A stretch of DNA of 64,000 nucleotides from Ficedula albicollis (Eukaryota > Chordata > Aves > Passeriformes > Muscicapidae). The notes under the pieces are model-generated. The model worked only from the letters and a program-made list of their open reading frames with translations, made no database searches and had not been told where the DNA came from. The position numbers were made by a program, and so were the translations under genes. The stretch spans positions 62,178,462 through 62,242,461 of the forward strand of contig NC_021675.1 of assembly GCF_000247815.1 (NCBI RefSeq), given 5' to 3'. This document shows positions 39,781 to 51,765 of this stretch, piece after piece; position 1 is the first letter of the stretch, and each line of letters opens with the position of its first letter.

Positions 39781-42700
39781 ATTGGCCTCAGTCATTAGCT
39801 CAGTGAAGTATTTGTAGCAATCTTCATCGCAATTCTTATTTCAGAGTAAAACTAGCCCATGTTAAGATAAATTTGAGGTACTCTTTCAGTTTTGATGTAT
39901 TTCTTCCTTCAGAGATCAAAGGTGCTTGGCACAGCATTTTCAGAACAGTTTTCTGCTCTCAGGGCATGCTCCACCCTGCACAGACACCACAATTACCAGC
40001 AAAGCCATCTCCTGTCATGCAGCTTTCCTTCTGTTCCAAAATCCAGCTTTGACACCTGTCCATTCCAGAGCTGGCTGTTATTTGTCACTTAGTGACATCT
40101 TGGGCTTGCCCACACAGAAGGGGAGGACTATCACTCAGTTTGTAGCAGAGCTCTGCTGTTCCAAAAACACCCCAGGGCTGGGCAGGAGGACACACCCCAC
40201 ACATGCAGCAATGGGACAGCCATCACTGGATGGCACCTGAAAGGACCTGGGGGAAAGGTAGCTCCAGGGCTGTGCTGAGTTATGGGATCTGGCTGTGTTT
40301 AGTGTGTCATACAAGGTGAGAAAGGGCTCAGAGTTATGTGTCGAACTTGGTGCTTTCACCAGCAACCACTCATTTTTTTGTTATTGAGGGTGGATTCCTG
40401 TCTCCAAAGGGAGATTTTTACAACTTGGTTGGAGTTCTGGCAGCCCTTATACAGCCAGAAAAGAAATGGACACTTTCAGCATGCCTGTGGCAATTTGGTT
40501 AAAATACCTGATTTTCTCTGTATTTTTTTCTTTTATTACTTTGAGCATCTGCACTGCAGGCATGTAAAAGATGTGGGAAAAAGGCGAAATTAATTCCCAC
40601 TTCCATCATCAGCACTGTAGTTAAAACACAATAAGTAGGGGAAAAAAATTAAAATAGGAGAGGGATTTTTAAAGCAGTTATTTTATAATCACTATTCTAC
40701 TCCTCTTCAATTAGATGTCATTGGGCTGAGCAGAGAATTATTATTAACAAAGAATGAGGAAGAAACAGGGGTTGTTTTGTTCCTAAGCATCAGTGATGTT
40801 GCACTAGGATTAGTTATTAGAGGTCCTGTCTATTTGTCCTGTTATCACAGAGCCAAAATACAATCACATCTGCAGCCTCCACAGTAACTGAAATGTCTTT
40901 GGACCTTGTTGTCTAGCCCAGTAAAATATCAATGATGATATTGCTCCAGTATCTCTATAAAGCAATGCTATATCTGCAAATTGTGTTTTTCCTCCATTTC
41001 AGTCCAAGATGTGTCAGTAAAGGAATGGCTTCTTATCTCTGGAATTGTGTCTCCTCTGCTGACAATCTGAGATGTTCTCACTGATAAAGTTTTACTCATG
41101 GAGAAGAAACCAAGATGCCTGGAGTGTTCTGGGCATAAAAAAGGAAATATGGAACTAATCAGTGGTTGCAGTAAGAGGTATTGGAAGCAGGAATTTCTAT
41201 CCCATTGGAAATTTTAAAATGTCAAATGGTGTTTGTTCTTAATTTGAGGAGAAAAAAAATTTGCAAAAAGCTTAAAATTAAAACACACAGAGAAAGAGTG
41301 ATTCACAAGTAGCAAAAAACTTTGTTTCAATAAACTAAAACCACAGAAAATGGAAGTTATTGGCCTCAGTCATTAGCTCAGTGAAGTATTTGTAGCAATC
41401 TTCATCGCAATTCTTATTTCAGAGTAAAACTAGCCCATGTTAAGATAAATTTGAGGTACTCTTTCAGTTTTGATGTATTTCTTCCTTCAGAGATCAAAGG
41501 TGCTTGGCACAGCATTTTCAGAACAGTTTTCTGCTCTCAGGGCATGCTCCACCCTGCACAGACACCACAATTACCAGCAAAGCCATCTCCTGTCATGCAG
41601 CTTTCCTTCTGTTCCAAAATCCAGCTTTGACACCTGTCCATTCCAGAGCTGGCTGTTATTTGTCACTTAGTGACATCTTGGGCTTGCCCACACAGAAGGG
41701 GAGGACTATCACTCAGTTTGTAGCAGAGCTCTGCTGTTCCAAAAACACCCCAGGGCTGGGCAGGAGGACACACCCCACACATGCAGCAATGGGACAGCCA
41801 TCACTGGATGGCACCTGAAAGGACCTGGGGGAAAGGTAGCTCCAGGGCTGTGCTGAGTTATGGGATCTGGCTGTGTTTAGTGTGTCATACAAGGTGAGAA
41901 AAGGCTCAGAGTAATGTGTCGAACTTGGTGCTTTCACCAGCAACCACTCATTTTTTTGTTATTGAGGGGGGATTCCTGTCTCCAAAGGGAGTTTTTTACA
42001 ACTTGGTTGGAGTTCTGGCAGCCCTTATACAGCCAGAAAAGAAATGGACACTTTCAGCATGCTTGTGGCAATTTGGTTAAAATACCTGATTTTCTCTGTA
42101 TTTTTTTCTTTTATTACTTTGAGCATCTGCACTGCAGGCATGTAAAAGATGTGGGAAAAAGGCGAAATTAATTCCCACTTCCATCATCAGCACTGTAGTT
42201 AAAACACAATAAGTAGGGGAAAAAAATTAAAATAGGAGAGGGATTTTTAAAGCAGTTATTTTATAATCACTATTCTACTCCTCTTCAATTAGATGTCATT
42301 GGGCTGAGCAGAGAATTATTATTAACAAAGAATGAGGAAGAAACAGGGGTTGTTTTGTTCCTAAGCATCAGTGATGTTGCACTAGGATTAGTTATTAGAG
42401 GTCCTGTCTATTTGTCCTGTTATCACAGAGCCAAAATACAATCACATCTGCAGCCTCCACAGTAACTGAAATGTCTTTGGACCTTGTTGTCTAGCCCAGT
42501 AAAATATCAATGATGATATTGCTCCAGTATCTCTATAAAGCAATGCTATATCTGCAAATTGTGTTTTTCCTCCATTTCAGTCCAAGATGTGTCAGTAAAG
42601 GAATGGCTTCTTATCTCTGGAATTGTGTCTCCTCTGCTGACAATCTGAGATGTTCTCACTGATAAAGTTTTACTCATGGAGAAGAAACCAAGATGCCTGG

Positions 42701-42936
42701 AGTGTTCTGGGCATAAAAAAGGAAATATGGAACTAATCAGTGGTTGCAGTAAGAGGTATTGGAAGCAGGAATTTCTATCCCATTGGAAATTTTAAAATGT
42801 CAAATGGTGTTTGTTCTTAATTTGAGGAGAAAAAAAATTTGCAAAAAGCTTAAAATTAAAACACACAGAGAAAGAGTGATTCACAAGTAGCAAAAAACTT
42901 TGTTTCAATAAACTAAAACCACAGAAAATGGAAGTT
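39781..42936. repeat. Tandem duplication, 1,578-bp unit, two copies
   Basis: Copy 1 is 39781-41358 and copy 2 is 41359-42936, head to tail. Reading both copies by eye I find five substitutions and no indels. In copy 1 they lie at 40324, 40335, 40391, 40414 and 40485, all within about 160 bp. The other roughly 1,400 bp appear identical. The unit shows no transposon ends or target-site duplication. Its short frames (66, 104, 76 and 85 codons) appear twice only because of the duplication and match no known protein. It is either a recent real duplication or two haplotypes joined in assembly. Confidence 0.97.
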
Positions 42937-45002
42937 AAAATGATAACTTGAAGGAACAAAATAGGAAATAGATATTTTGGATGAAATGAGCTGGAAAGAA
43001 TCCTTTCTATTGTCTTTTATACAGAATTTAATCAAAATGGATACGCTCATATGAAGCTTTTCAGTTGCAAAAGCTGTCTTTTCTGAATTTGCTAAATGAC
43101 ATTTCTCAGCAGCAAAATTTTCTCTCCAGTTTTTGAGCAGACCTATTTCAGGGGATCATGCAAAAAAAAAGTGGTTAAAATCTCCCAGGAACACTTCAGT
43201 ATTGCCCAAGCCAGATTGATCTAAGAATGCAAACAGACCAGGTTTGTGGAGAGTGGTCACAGGTTTCCAGAGGCCAACTGGGACAGCCACAAACACAGCT
43301 GAGGTAGAAGGTGCTCTGCAGGGTGGAAGTAAAAGCAGCAATCTCCAAAGGTACCTGCATCTGTTGACAGGTGCATTAGTGAATTGAGGTCATTGGAGAG
43401 AAAACACACCTGGTAGGTCCAGACACACATGGAGCCCTTGGTGACAAAACAGCAACATCAGCGAATTTTAGGGCTCATTACTGTTTGGTAAACAATTAAA
43501 GAAATAAGCAGGTTCAGCATAAAAAAAAATAAGGCCAAATCTCTTTTTCTTTTTTTTTTTCTTTTTTTTTTCTTTTTTTTTCTCTTTTCTTCACTGCAAA
43601 GAAAAAACGGAAAATAATTTAAGGCAAAAGAAAAGCACATTTAGGAAAGCATCCATAAAGAAAATTGTCATTTTTTTATTGCTTCTCAGTTGCTTGCTTT
43701 CACTGTTTTGGTTTTTTTTAAATAGACCCTCCTAAATTCTCTTGGGGAAACTTAAAAAGAGTATAGAGTCTCACAAAAACCCAGTGAAGCAGCACTTTTT
43801 CTGTTCTATTTGCAGATGACTGGGACACAGTAGGAGGTGTCTCTTTTAGGGTGTTTGAAACACCTGAAACCATGCATTTTTTCCCAGCAATCTTACCAGT
43901 GCAAAAGCCCAAAAATCCTCATTTAGCTTAGATTAATAACACATCTCTCTCATTTTCTAGGTTATATGAGCAGACAGCTTTGTCTAAGGCTTTTAATCCA
44001 ATTCTCTTATCTTCCTAGTTCAGATTCCTTTGTTCTGCATAGGGTCAAATGGTATTGAACGTGAAAATGGTGAATCCTCAGCAGTTCTCAATTGCATTTT
44101 ATGAGACAAACCTATCCTTCACTCTGGCAAATGAGAGACGCTTAGGTAAAAATGTACAAGAAATGAAACAGCTGTAGAGTGGCACACTGTGTCAGGTATT
44201 ATCAATGTGAGGACTTTGTAAATCATCAGTTTCATCTACGCTATCATATTTAATGACTGCTGTGGCACCTACATCTGTTTAACCCTTACATGAACACAAG
44301 CAAAAATGTCCACACTTTCATTACCTGAAGCGTGATAAAGATCCTTCTTCTGGTTTGGTGCTGTATTAGTATATTGCAACATATCTTTATTGAACACCTT
44401 CATTTCTTGAGTAACAAACTATAGTCAATAATTATTCCTTTATTAGCTCTCCTTTCCTTTTTTTTTTCTTTTTTTTTTCCTGCCCCATTTGTTGGATATT
44501 TGCACCCACTTCAGGGTAATGTTTCTGTTAAGAAGCTGGATGATGAAATACAGATGTGCTGATACTCTTGATTATCTTCTTAAATAGGGCTGCTGTGAAC
44601 ATGTGGGAGATAGAGCTTACATTTAATGTAACCATGATATCAGAGAAAAAGTTTTAAAATCTAAAATAATCAATTGTGATGAGCATTTGTCCAGGAAACA
44701 GAAATCCAGGAGCTGCATGCAAAACTGGAGAAAAAACTTGGGCTGCTTCTTGGATGGAAAAGAGCTTGAGGAGGTGATATCGGGTCACAAAGTGAGTAAA
44801 AGTTGATGGGGTGTGCTTGGTCTTCAGCAAGAGTCTGCTCAAGAAGTGGAAGAGAATCAGCAATGGAATTGTATCCTGGTTTAGGCAATATATCCAAAGA
44901 GGTAGCTTGAAAAATGAAAAGCAAAAAGCACTCTACAAAGTTTGGAAAACAAGAAATCCCTGCAGAAAAATGGATGTTTGCAATCTAAATTTTTTACTAA
45001 TG
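42937..45002. other. Unique AT-rich DNA with a T-rich tract
   Basis: A T-rich tract with regular C interruptions, roughly (T8-10 C)n, lies at about 43541-43590, and another T/C run at about 44457-44480. No gene is supported. Confidence 0.55.
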
Positions 45003-45365
45003 GGAATCACAGAATGCTTGAATCATTCAGGCTGGGAAAGGCCTCTCTCAGGATCATCAAGTCCAAACATCAACTTAAGCACTATGACCATATTCACCAC
45101 TAAACCATGGCTTAAGAGCCATAAACACATATTTTTAAAAAATCTCCAGAGCTGGGGACTCCACTACTCCCTTACACAGCTTGTCCAAATGCTTCCTGTG
45201 AGGAAATTTTTCTTAATATCCAATTTTAACCCCTCCTGACTCAACTTGAGGCCATTTCCTCTCAGTCTATCACTTGGAAGAAGAGCCTGGCCCCAGCTGG
45301 CAGTTACAATCTCCTTTCAGATGTAGAGAGTGATAAGGTCTCCCCTCAGCCTCCTTTCCTCTAAT
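45003..45365 (-). mobile_element. CR1 LINE fragment, minus strand
   Basis: It begins with 'aatcacagaatgcttgaat' and 'cattcaggctgggaaaggc', the reverse complement of a CR1 3' end. It continues through 'agctggggactccactact', 'caacttgaggccatttcct' and 'ataaggtctcccctcagcc', all typical of inverted avian CR1. The copy is 5'-truncated and moderately diverged. A 142-codon plus-strand frame running into it (44811-45239) is antisense to the element and not a gene. Confidence 0.88.
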
Positions 45366-48300
45366 AAAATATTTTTATTTGTGTATCTTAGATTCATCTT
45401 AATTGCCTAATTATTGTGGGTTAGCAGCTTCCAACTGACTGCACTGCTTGTTTAATCTGTTTGTGGTTGGTGTGAAGTTCTGACCTGTGCTGAGTGAAGG
45501 ATTGAGTTAGTGGTAGAATTATGCTTAATTCTTTTGGTCTAGTAACATATACAAAATATAAACAGAGAAGGAAGTAAGATTTAAAACAGGGATGCAATGG
45601 GGCAGCAAATGTCACTTTTCTGTACGTCCTCCTAAGTAAAAGTAATACCAGACTTCGTTCCAGATTGCAGAGGAAAAGGAAGAGGCAAGCTAATAGTCTT
45701 GTGCAAACTGTAGGGGCAGGAGATTTTTCTCTGGTGTCAATGCAGCACTGATAAGTCAGCACCTTTAAATTATTCTGCTTTGTATTCAGTCATACACCTG
45801 CCAATGCAGAGATAAGATGGAGTTTTGCCAAGTGGATGAAACCATGCAGCCTCTGACTTGAATCGCTTTTGTTTCCTTTAGGGGGAAAAAGGATATAACT
45901 AAATGTATTTGTTGACTAAATGGAGCTTATCTCAGTTTCATGATTGTACCCTACAGCACCAATTCTGAGTATAATTAACCTTGTTCCAGATACACACTAC
46001 TAAAATTGTCATCAGAAGCAATCCTGAAAATTTGGACTATTCTGATGTGTCATAAGAAACAATGAAAACCATCATGTACAGCACTTTTCTAAATGACTGA
46101 CTGAACAGGTCCATGATTGGGAACCCTTATATAGTCAGCTTGAAACTTATTTTTGACAACCATCCATTTATTCAGAACAATAACCTTTAATTAGGGGCAT
46201 TGTAGTGTTTGTGAACTTTTGGTGCATGTTTACTTATGCATACTGCTGTTTGCATCTCGTAACCTTGTGTTAAATTGAGAGTCACTGCTGTATCCTCTGA
46301 TGCTGAACTTTGGCAGCTTTTTGATGTGTTACCAGTGAAAAGTGAAGATGATGAGGTTGGATGAATGCCTGCACATGTTGAACATGCCACAGGGAGCAGA
46401 TGGAAGCACCTGGGTAATTTGGCACTCTTTAGGCTGGCCTACATTAGAAAATTGTGAGGCCATCCATTGGTTAAGGAGACATATGAGACAACAATGAGAG
46501 TCAAAGCAAGCTCCAATATGTTTACATAATGTTCCACATTTTTGGAACATATCCTTAGTGACTCCTTTTCAAAAGGCTGAAAAGAATTTGGTTCTGATAT
46601 ATAACAGGAACTGGCAATTGTATTGCCAGTATTTTTGCTACAGAGTTGCTTTACTGTTTTGTGCTGAGAACAAAGATGCAGCAGGAGAGAAATCCACTTC
46701 ACTCTAGACTGTCTACATACATAAAACCCTCACAAATATTTAATGAAATGAAATGAAATGATTTTGCTTGTAGTTTGTGCAGCACAGTAACTTTCTGCAG
46801 CTCCTGTAATAACCCTTCATAGAACATTTTTCATGTCTGCATCTCACATATTAGTAACAACTCATTTTTCTGATGTTTAATGGCTCAAGATTTTCACGTA
46901 AATTATACTTCAAAATAAAGCTGGGACCTAAACCCTAGACCTTCTACAAGCCAGGCAAGTTCTTTCAGCTCAGTCTCCTCAGCTGGAAAAAGTAGGATAG
47001 AAATGATATTTCAGAGAGTCACTGTGGTATCAACCCATCAAGTATTCAGTGTTTTGTACAAAACTCTCTGACAGCCATGGCTGGGTACGAGTTGTAGCAG
47101 TGTCAAACACTAGGTTGATTAACAGGGGTAACCACAGGGCAGTCAGGAGGTAAAGTTTTAAAAACAGACTTCAAAATAATATTTACATCTGTGGACACCG
47201 AAACTCTATTGTTTTGCAAGTAAAAGATTAGGGCCCAGACAGCTTGCTCAGATATATTCAGGATTTAATTTTTTTAAAAATAAAAAGGATAAATTTATGT
47301 TAATGCAGTAAAATTCTGACAACCCAGTTTAACTACCCTGTCCCAGCTGCATTGTCTGCAATGTCCCATGTTCCCATCCACAGAGCTCTTCATCTTTTGG
47401 TCAATTACAAGTCTACTGATGGTGTCTGTCACTAACACATAAAAGAGCAGACTTAATACACTAATAGCACTAATACATAAAAGAACAAAATAATAGCACT
47501 AATACCTTAAAGAGCAAAAGCTTATTCTCCTCTGCTCAACACATGTGTCAGATCCTGTTATACTGCTTACCCACTTGTAATAATTTACTTTCCTTGAGGA
47601 ATAAAAGGGAGGAATTTTTTTAAGGGCTTAAAAAGACTGCAGAGCCTTAGCACAGTTTTTGCAGCAAACACAGCTTCGTCTTTTGCTGAGCTTGCCAATC
47701 TGCCTTTGCCTTCAAAAAAAGAACACTGAACCAGGGAGCACCAAACATGAAATATTTTAATTTCTGCTTCTTAAAAACCTATCACAGCTGATGACCAACC
47801 CCCAGTTGTGTAATTTGCTACCAAATCCTAGTAATACAATTCCAAATTTGAGGCTTATAGATGTATATTAAAATCCACTTAAGGTCTTTGATATAAATTA
47901 TTCCAATCAATTGCCCTCATGAATATTTACACCGTACAAGTTATCCTACATGCAATAATAACAGAAGTCATGAGAATACCTAGCAAACAAAGCATTTAGC
48001 ATTCTGGAAGAGTCCTTGTCTCTCTTATTGATTGCCCTACTATTGATTGCCTACTGAGTGCAATTATAGGCTTATGTTATACATCCTTCTGCAAACAAGG
48101 AGGGAGGGTCTTAACTAGAGGATGCTTGGAGCCCCAAAATGCTTCCATTCAACCGTTAATGGAAATCAGATTTTAATTTCTCTGTAGATATGTTAATGCT
48201 TAATGACTCCAACACTAATTTTGGCTCTTCTGCTAGCTGGGATCAGTAGCCCTGCATATTGGAGAGCTTATATCTGAAGACACAATTACAGGTAGAGAAA

Positions 48301-51300
48301 TAAAGAAGCAAATGTTATGGGTCTGGGTGTTGTGCAGAGGTCCCAACTGACATAGTATCATCCATGTGGGTGTTACTCAAGTACCAAGGTTAAATATACT
48401 CAGCAAGCAGGATCTGTATAATAACAAAATAGTTTCTAATCAGGTCAGGTCTCTTTTTGATAAGAAGTTCACTTTCTTCCAATCTGTCATTAGATTTGTT
48501 TTTATTAGTCAATTATATATCCCTCATGGATGAGTTCCTTTCTTTATTCTTAAAAGGTTTCCAATACTTTGAATACCATTCTTTGGAGGATTGCAGCTGT
48601 GTTGTTTAATATTTTCCTTACAAAACCAAGATATTCTTGTCTCCTCTTGGGTGGATCCTGTCCTCATCAGATTTACTGTGAGAATTGGCAAAGTTCATGT
48701 AAGTCAGTTCAAACAGGATCTTGTGTTGTATGTATTCCAAATACTAAATAGCTTTAATTTTCAACTTCAATATATAATTCATAGCTGAAATAAAGACTTA
48801 ATCTTTTCCTTCACTTAGCATAAGGTTTTACAAATTAGACAATAATATCACTCTTTGGATTTACTGAAAATTAATCTGAGATAGAAATCAGTTTATTAAT
48901 TGTCACTGCTGCAGGAGGACACAGAAACTATAATGTTAACAGATTAGTGATTTTATACTAGGTGGACATAATTTGATTTAAAAGCACTGACTAACTTAAG
49001 TGGTGGTTTCCAAGCAGAATAAATCAGCAGGTGCACCTCTGAGAGTAAATGCAAACATTGCTAATGTGCTTGCAGGTTTAGATAAGAAGCACCAGCAATG
49101 TTTCCTATCACATCTATTTTATGGTCTAAATAGTATTTTGTGTCAATTTGAAAGCAAAAATATATTTTTTGTTTTATTTCCCAGAGCTCCATTTGAATAA
49201 AATTCACAATTCCAAGCTAAAGGTGCTGAAGGTGTGCCTTAATGACAAAAACATTTTTATCTTAACCTTTTCTGAGCCTGTAAGATTTTTTTAAGAGAAG
49301 CTCTTTCTTTGGTGTGTTCAGAACCAAAAATGCAGCTAATGTTTTGAAAATTACTGATGAATTGGGTTGTTGCAGAGAAAAACCAAGCCATTTGGGGCAA
49401 ACAGTACCCATCCCAGCCACATAAGCAGAATATAAACACCTAAACTCTTTATTTCAGCAGTGACCCAGCCTGCCAGAGGCACTCAAAGCTGACTACCTGT
49501 GCAATTTCAGCATAAAAAGTGTGTTTCACTAAAGCCATGTGCTGTTGTACCACTGTACCTTGGTAGAGTTCCAAGCACTGCTGAGCACAGTGCCCAGGGA
49601 TGCTTCCTGCCTGCTTACTCTGCAGCACCTTCTCCATCTGTGGGTTAATTCCACAAAGGTTTTCTTACAACTGGTCTTTGTTGACTCGTGTAGACTTTTA
49701 ATACCTCTAGGCTAGGCACCATCCCCTCCCTACAGAGCAGCTTCTAGGGAGATCTCATCTGAATCAAGGGGCTCAGTGCTGTTTGTGACAGTCAGTTCCT
49801 AGTCTTCCCATGAATGACTGCAGAAAAGGGTTCAGCACAGTAATTCAAATATGCTTCAAGTGTCACAAAAATAATATTGTAGAAATAGATATTAGAAAAT
49901 TATCTAATTTAAACCATCATATCCATACATTAAATTCTTTATTTCTTGTCCTAGTCTCAGTGGGAATGGAGAAAACTTATTATAGTCTGATTTAAAAGGT
50001 ATTCCTGCTTGGAAACTAGAGTTCCCACTCTGCTTTCTCTTTGTAGTATTTGTTTGAGCCTTTGGCTATGACTCCGATACACCTCATATGTAACTCCAGC
50101 GGCGAACAGCGCTTCAGCATGAAAACATCTCAAAAGTGGGGTCTTTTCTTCCTCAAATGAGTAAAATGCCTTCATGCTGGGAAAGGCAAAACACAATCAA
50201 TGAATTTACCCAGAAGCAAATTTTCATATCTGGAAAATGCAGTTGGAGGAAAGAGGAGTTGGCTAAGGGATTGTCAGCTGAGAACACAAATGCTCAGAGC
50301 ATAGGGAGTGAATATGTTCTTCTCAGCAGGAGTCAGGGACCCCTAACTTGTTTCCAGCTGACTGATAATATTGCAAATAATTGTCTTTAATAATTGCTAG
50401 TGCCTAGTCATGAGGTACAATGCCTGCTGAGACCAAAGAATATTGGATCTCAAGAGTACAGCCAAGCTCATCATACAGAATGATAAACTCATCCTATTAG
50501 GGAGGCTTCATCAAGAGGGAACTGGTTTCTCATTTCTAACCTTTTGCTGAGGGCCAGCTGGCAACCAAGTCTGCAAGTACAAGATGATGCAGCTGCAGGC
50601 CAAGATTTACAGTGTTGTTAAGAGCATCATTACAGCACAATGTAATGTTCATGATGTCAGAATTACATCACCCTTGCAGGATACAGGTGGTTGGTCTAGG
50701 CCTCAGTCAGGAGGATTTGGATGTCAAGTGAGTCACAGCTACTCAGAGAGTAGCAGAATAGTGAACCATTTAAAATTGCATATGCCAAAAGGCAAGACAA
50801 ATCCAGCCTATTGCTGCTCTGACAAAAAGTAACCCAATGCAAATGACTCAGGGACAAGGGACATGGTGTACAACATCATAGCAAAGGTGGATGGTTGGTT
50901 TTACCACATGGAAATATCTGGACTCTTTTGATGAAAATGAATATTCTAAAGATGCGTTATGTATAGCACGAAATTAGCAGAGAAGCCAATTCCTTGCCAA
51001 ATAACCAAACACAAGCTCAAGCAAAGCTTTCTGTCTTCAGATATAAAGGACAGGCAAAAAAACCCCAAAACCAGAAGGTCAGCAGCAAGTTGTGCATGAG
51101 AAAAGATTCCAGTTCTTTTGAAAAGGCTTAAAACTGTAGCTCTAAAGGTGAGGATGTCAGTCCAGCTCTGGGCAGAGAGTCAAATACTGATAAAAAGACA
51201 ACTTTCTGTGAACACTGTAGTAGTTTATTAAATGGTCTGTCATCCTTGATGATGTGCCATAAGAAGCCCCAAAGCAGCCAATAGCAACCCCAACTCATAA

Positions 51301-51379
51301 ACCTACCAAACAATGTCACCTCATGAGTCAAAATGCATCAAGAGTGCTTCCATAAAGCCATATATGGATGGTGGGCAGT
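45366..51379. other. Unique AT-rich DNA, no supported gene
   Basis: Minor repeats only: 'aatga' units near 46742-46760, and an imperfect 'actaatac-ataaaaga' series near 47435-47520. Frames are under 115 codons, with no family resemblance. Confidence 0.5.
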
Positions 51380-51765
51380 AAATGTTACAGTTCAGGTGAG
51401 GATCCGTTTCCCAGAAGATTACTGATGCAAAAATATCCTCCCACTGTCATTGGATATTGCTGTGAACCAGGGGAAAAGCAGCCTTGAAACCTTTGGTTTC
51501 TCAGACTGCTCAAGAACAAGAAATTATAGCAATGATTAAACACCTGCTGGATACGTGAGAGATGTGTTGTTTTGCAGAAAGCATGTTTGCAAAGAGATGT
51601 TGCCTTCTCGGACCAATGAGTCTTTTCTGTTTTGTTTTGCTCAAACTACCCTATATATAACTGAAGTGTTTCTTTAAATAAAGTCTCTTTTGCTTTTCCA
51701 TTACACGAAGAACTATGTTGCATTATCCTTTTCACTGCTCTCCTATAGCCAAAATACAACACTCC
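51380..51765 (+). mobile_element. Possible old LTR fragment
   Basis: The segment has features of an LTR promoter region: 'ggaccaatgagtctt' (CCAAT-like) near 51610, 'ccctatatataactg' (TATA-like) near 51650 and 'aaataaagtctctt' (AATAAA) near 51676, in order and close together. Edges are unclear. A TGTTG...CAACA pair at about 51565 and 51761 could mark them, but I see no target-site duplication. It may instead be chance AT-rich signals. Confidence 0.3.

Noticed and set aside
39892..42171. Apparent paired gene family (frames of 66, 104, 76 and 85 codons, each twice)
   Set aside because: The pairs follow from the 1,578-bp duplication. The frames overlap on both strands and match no known protein.
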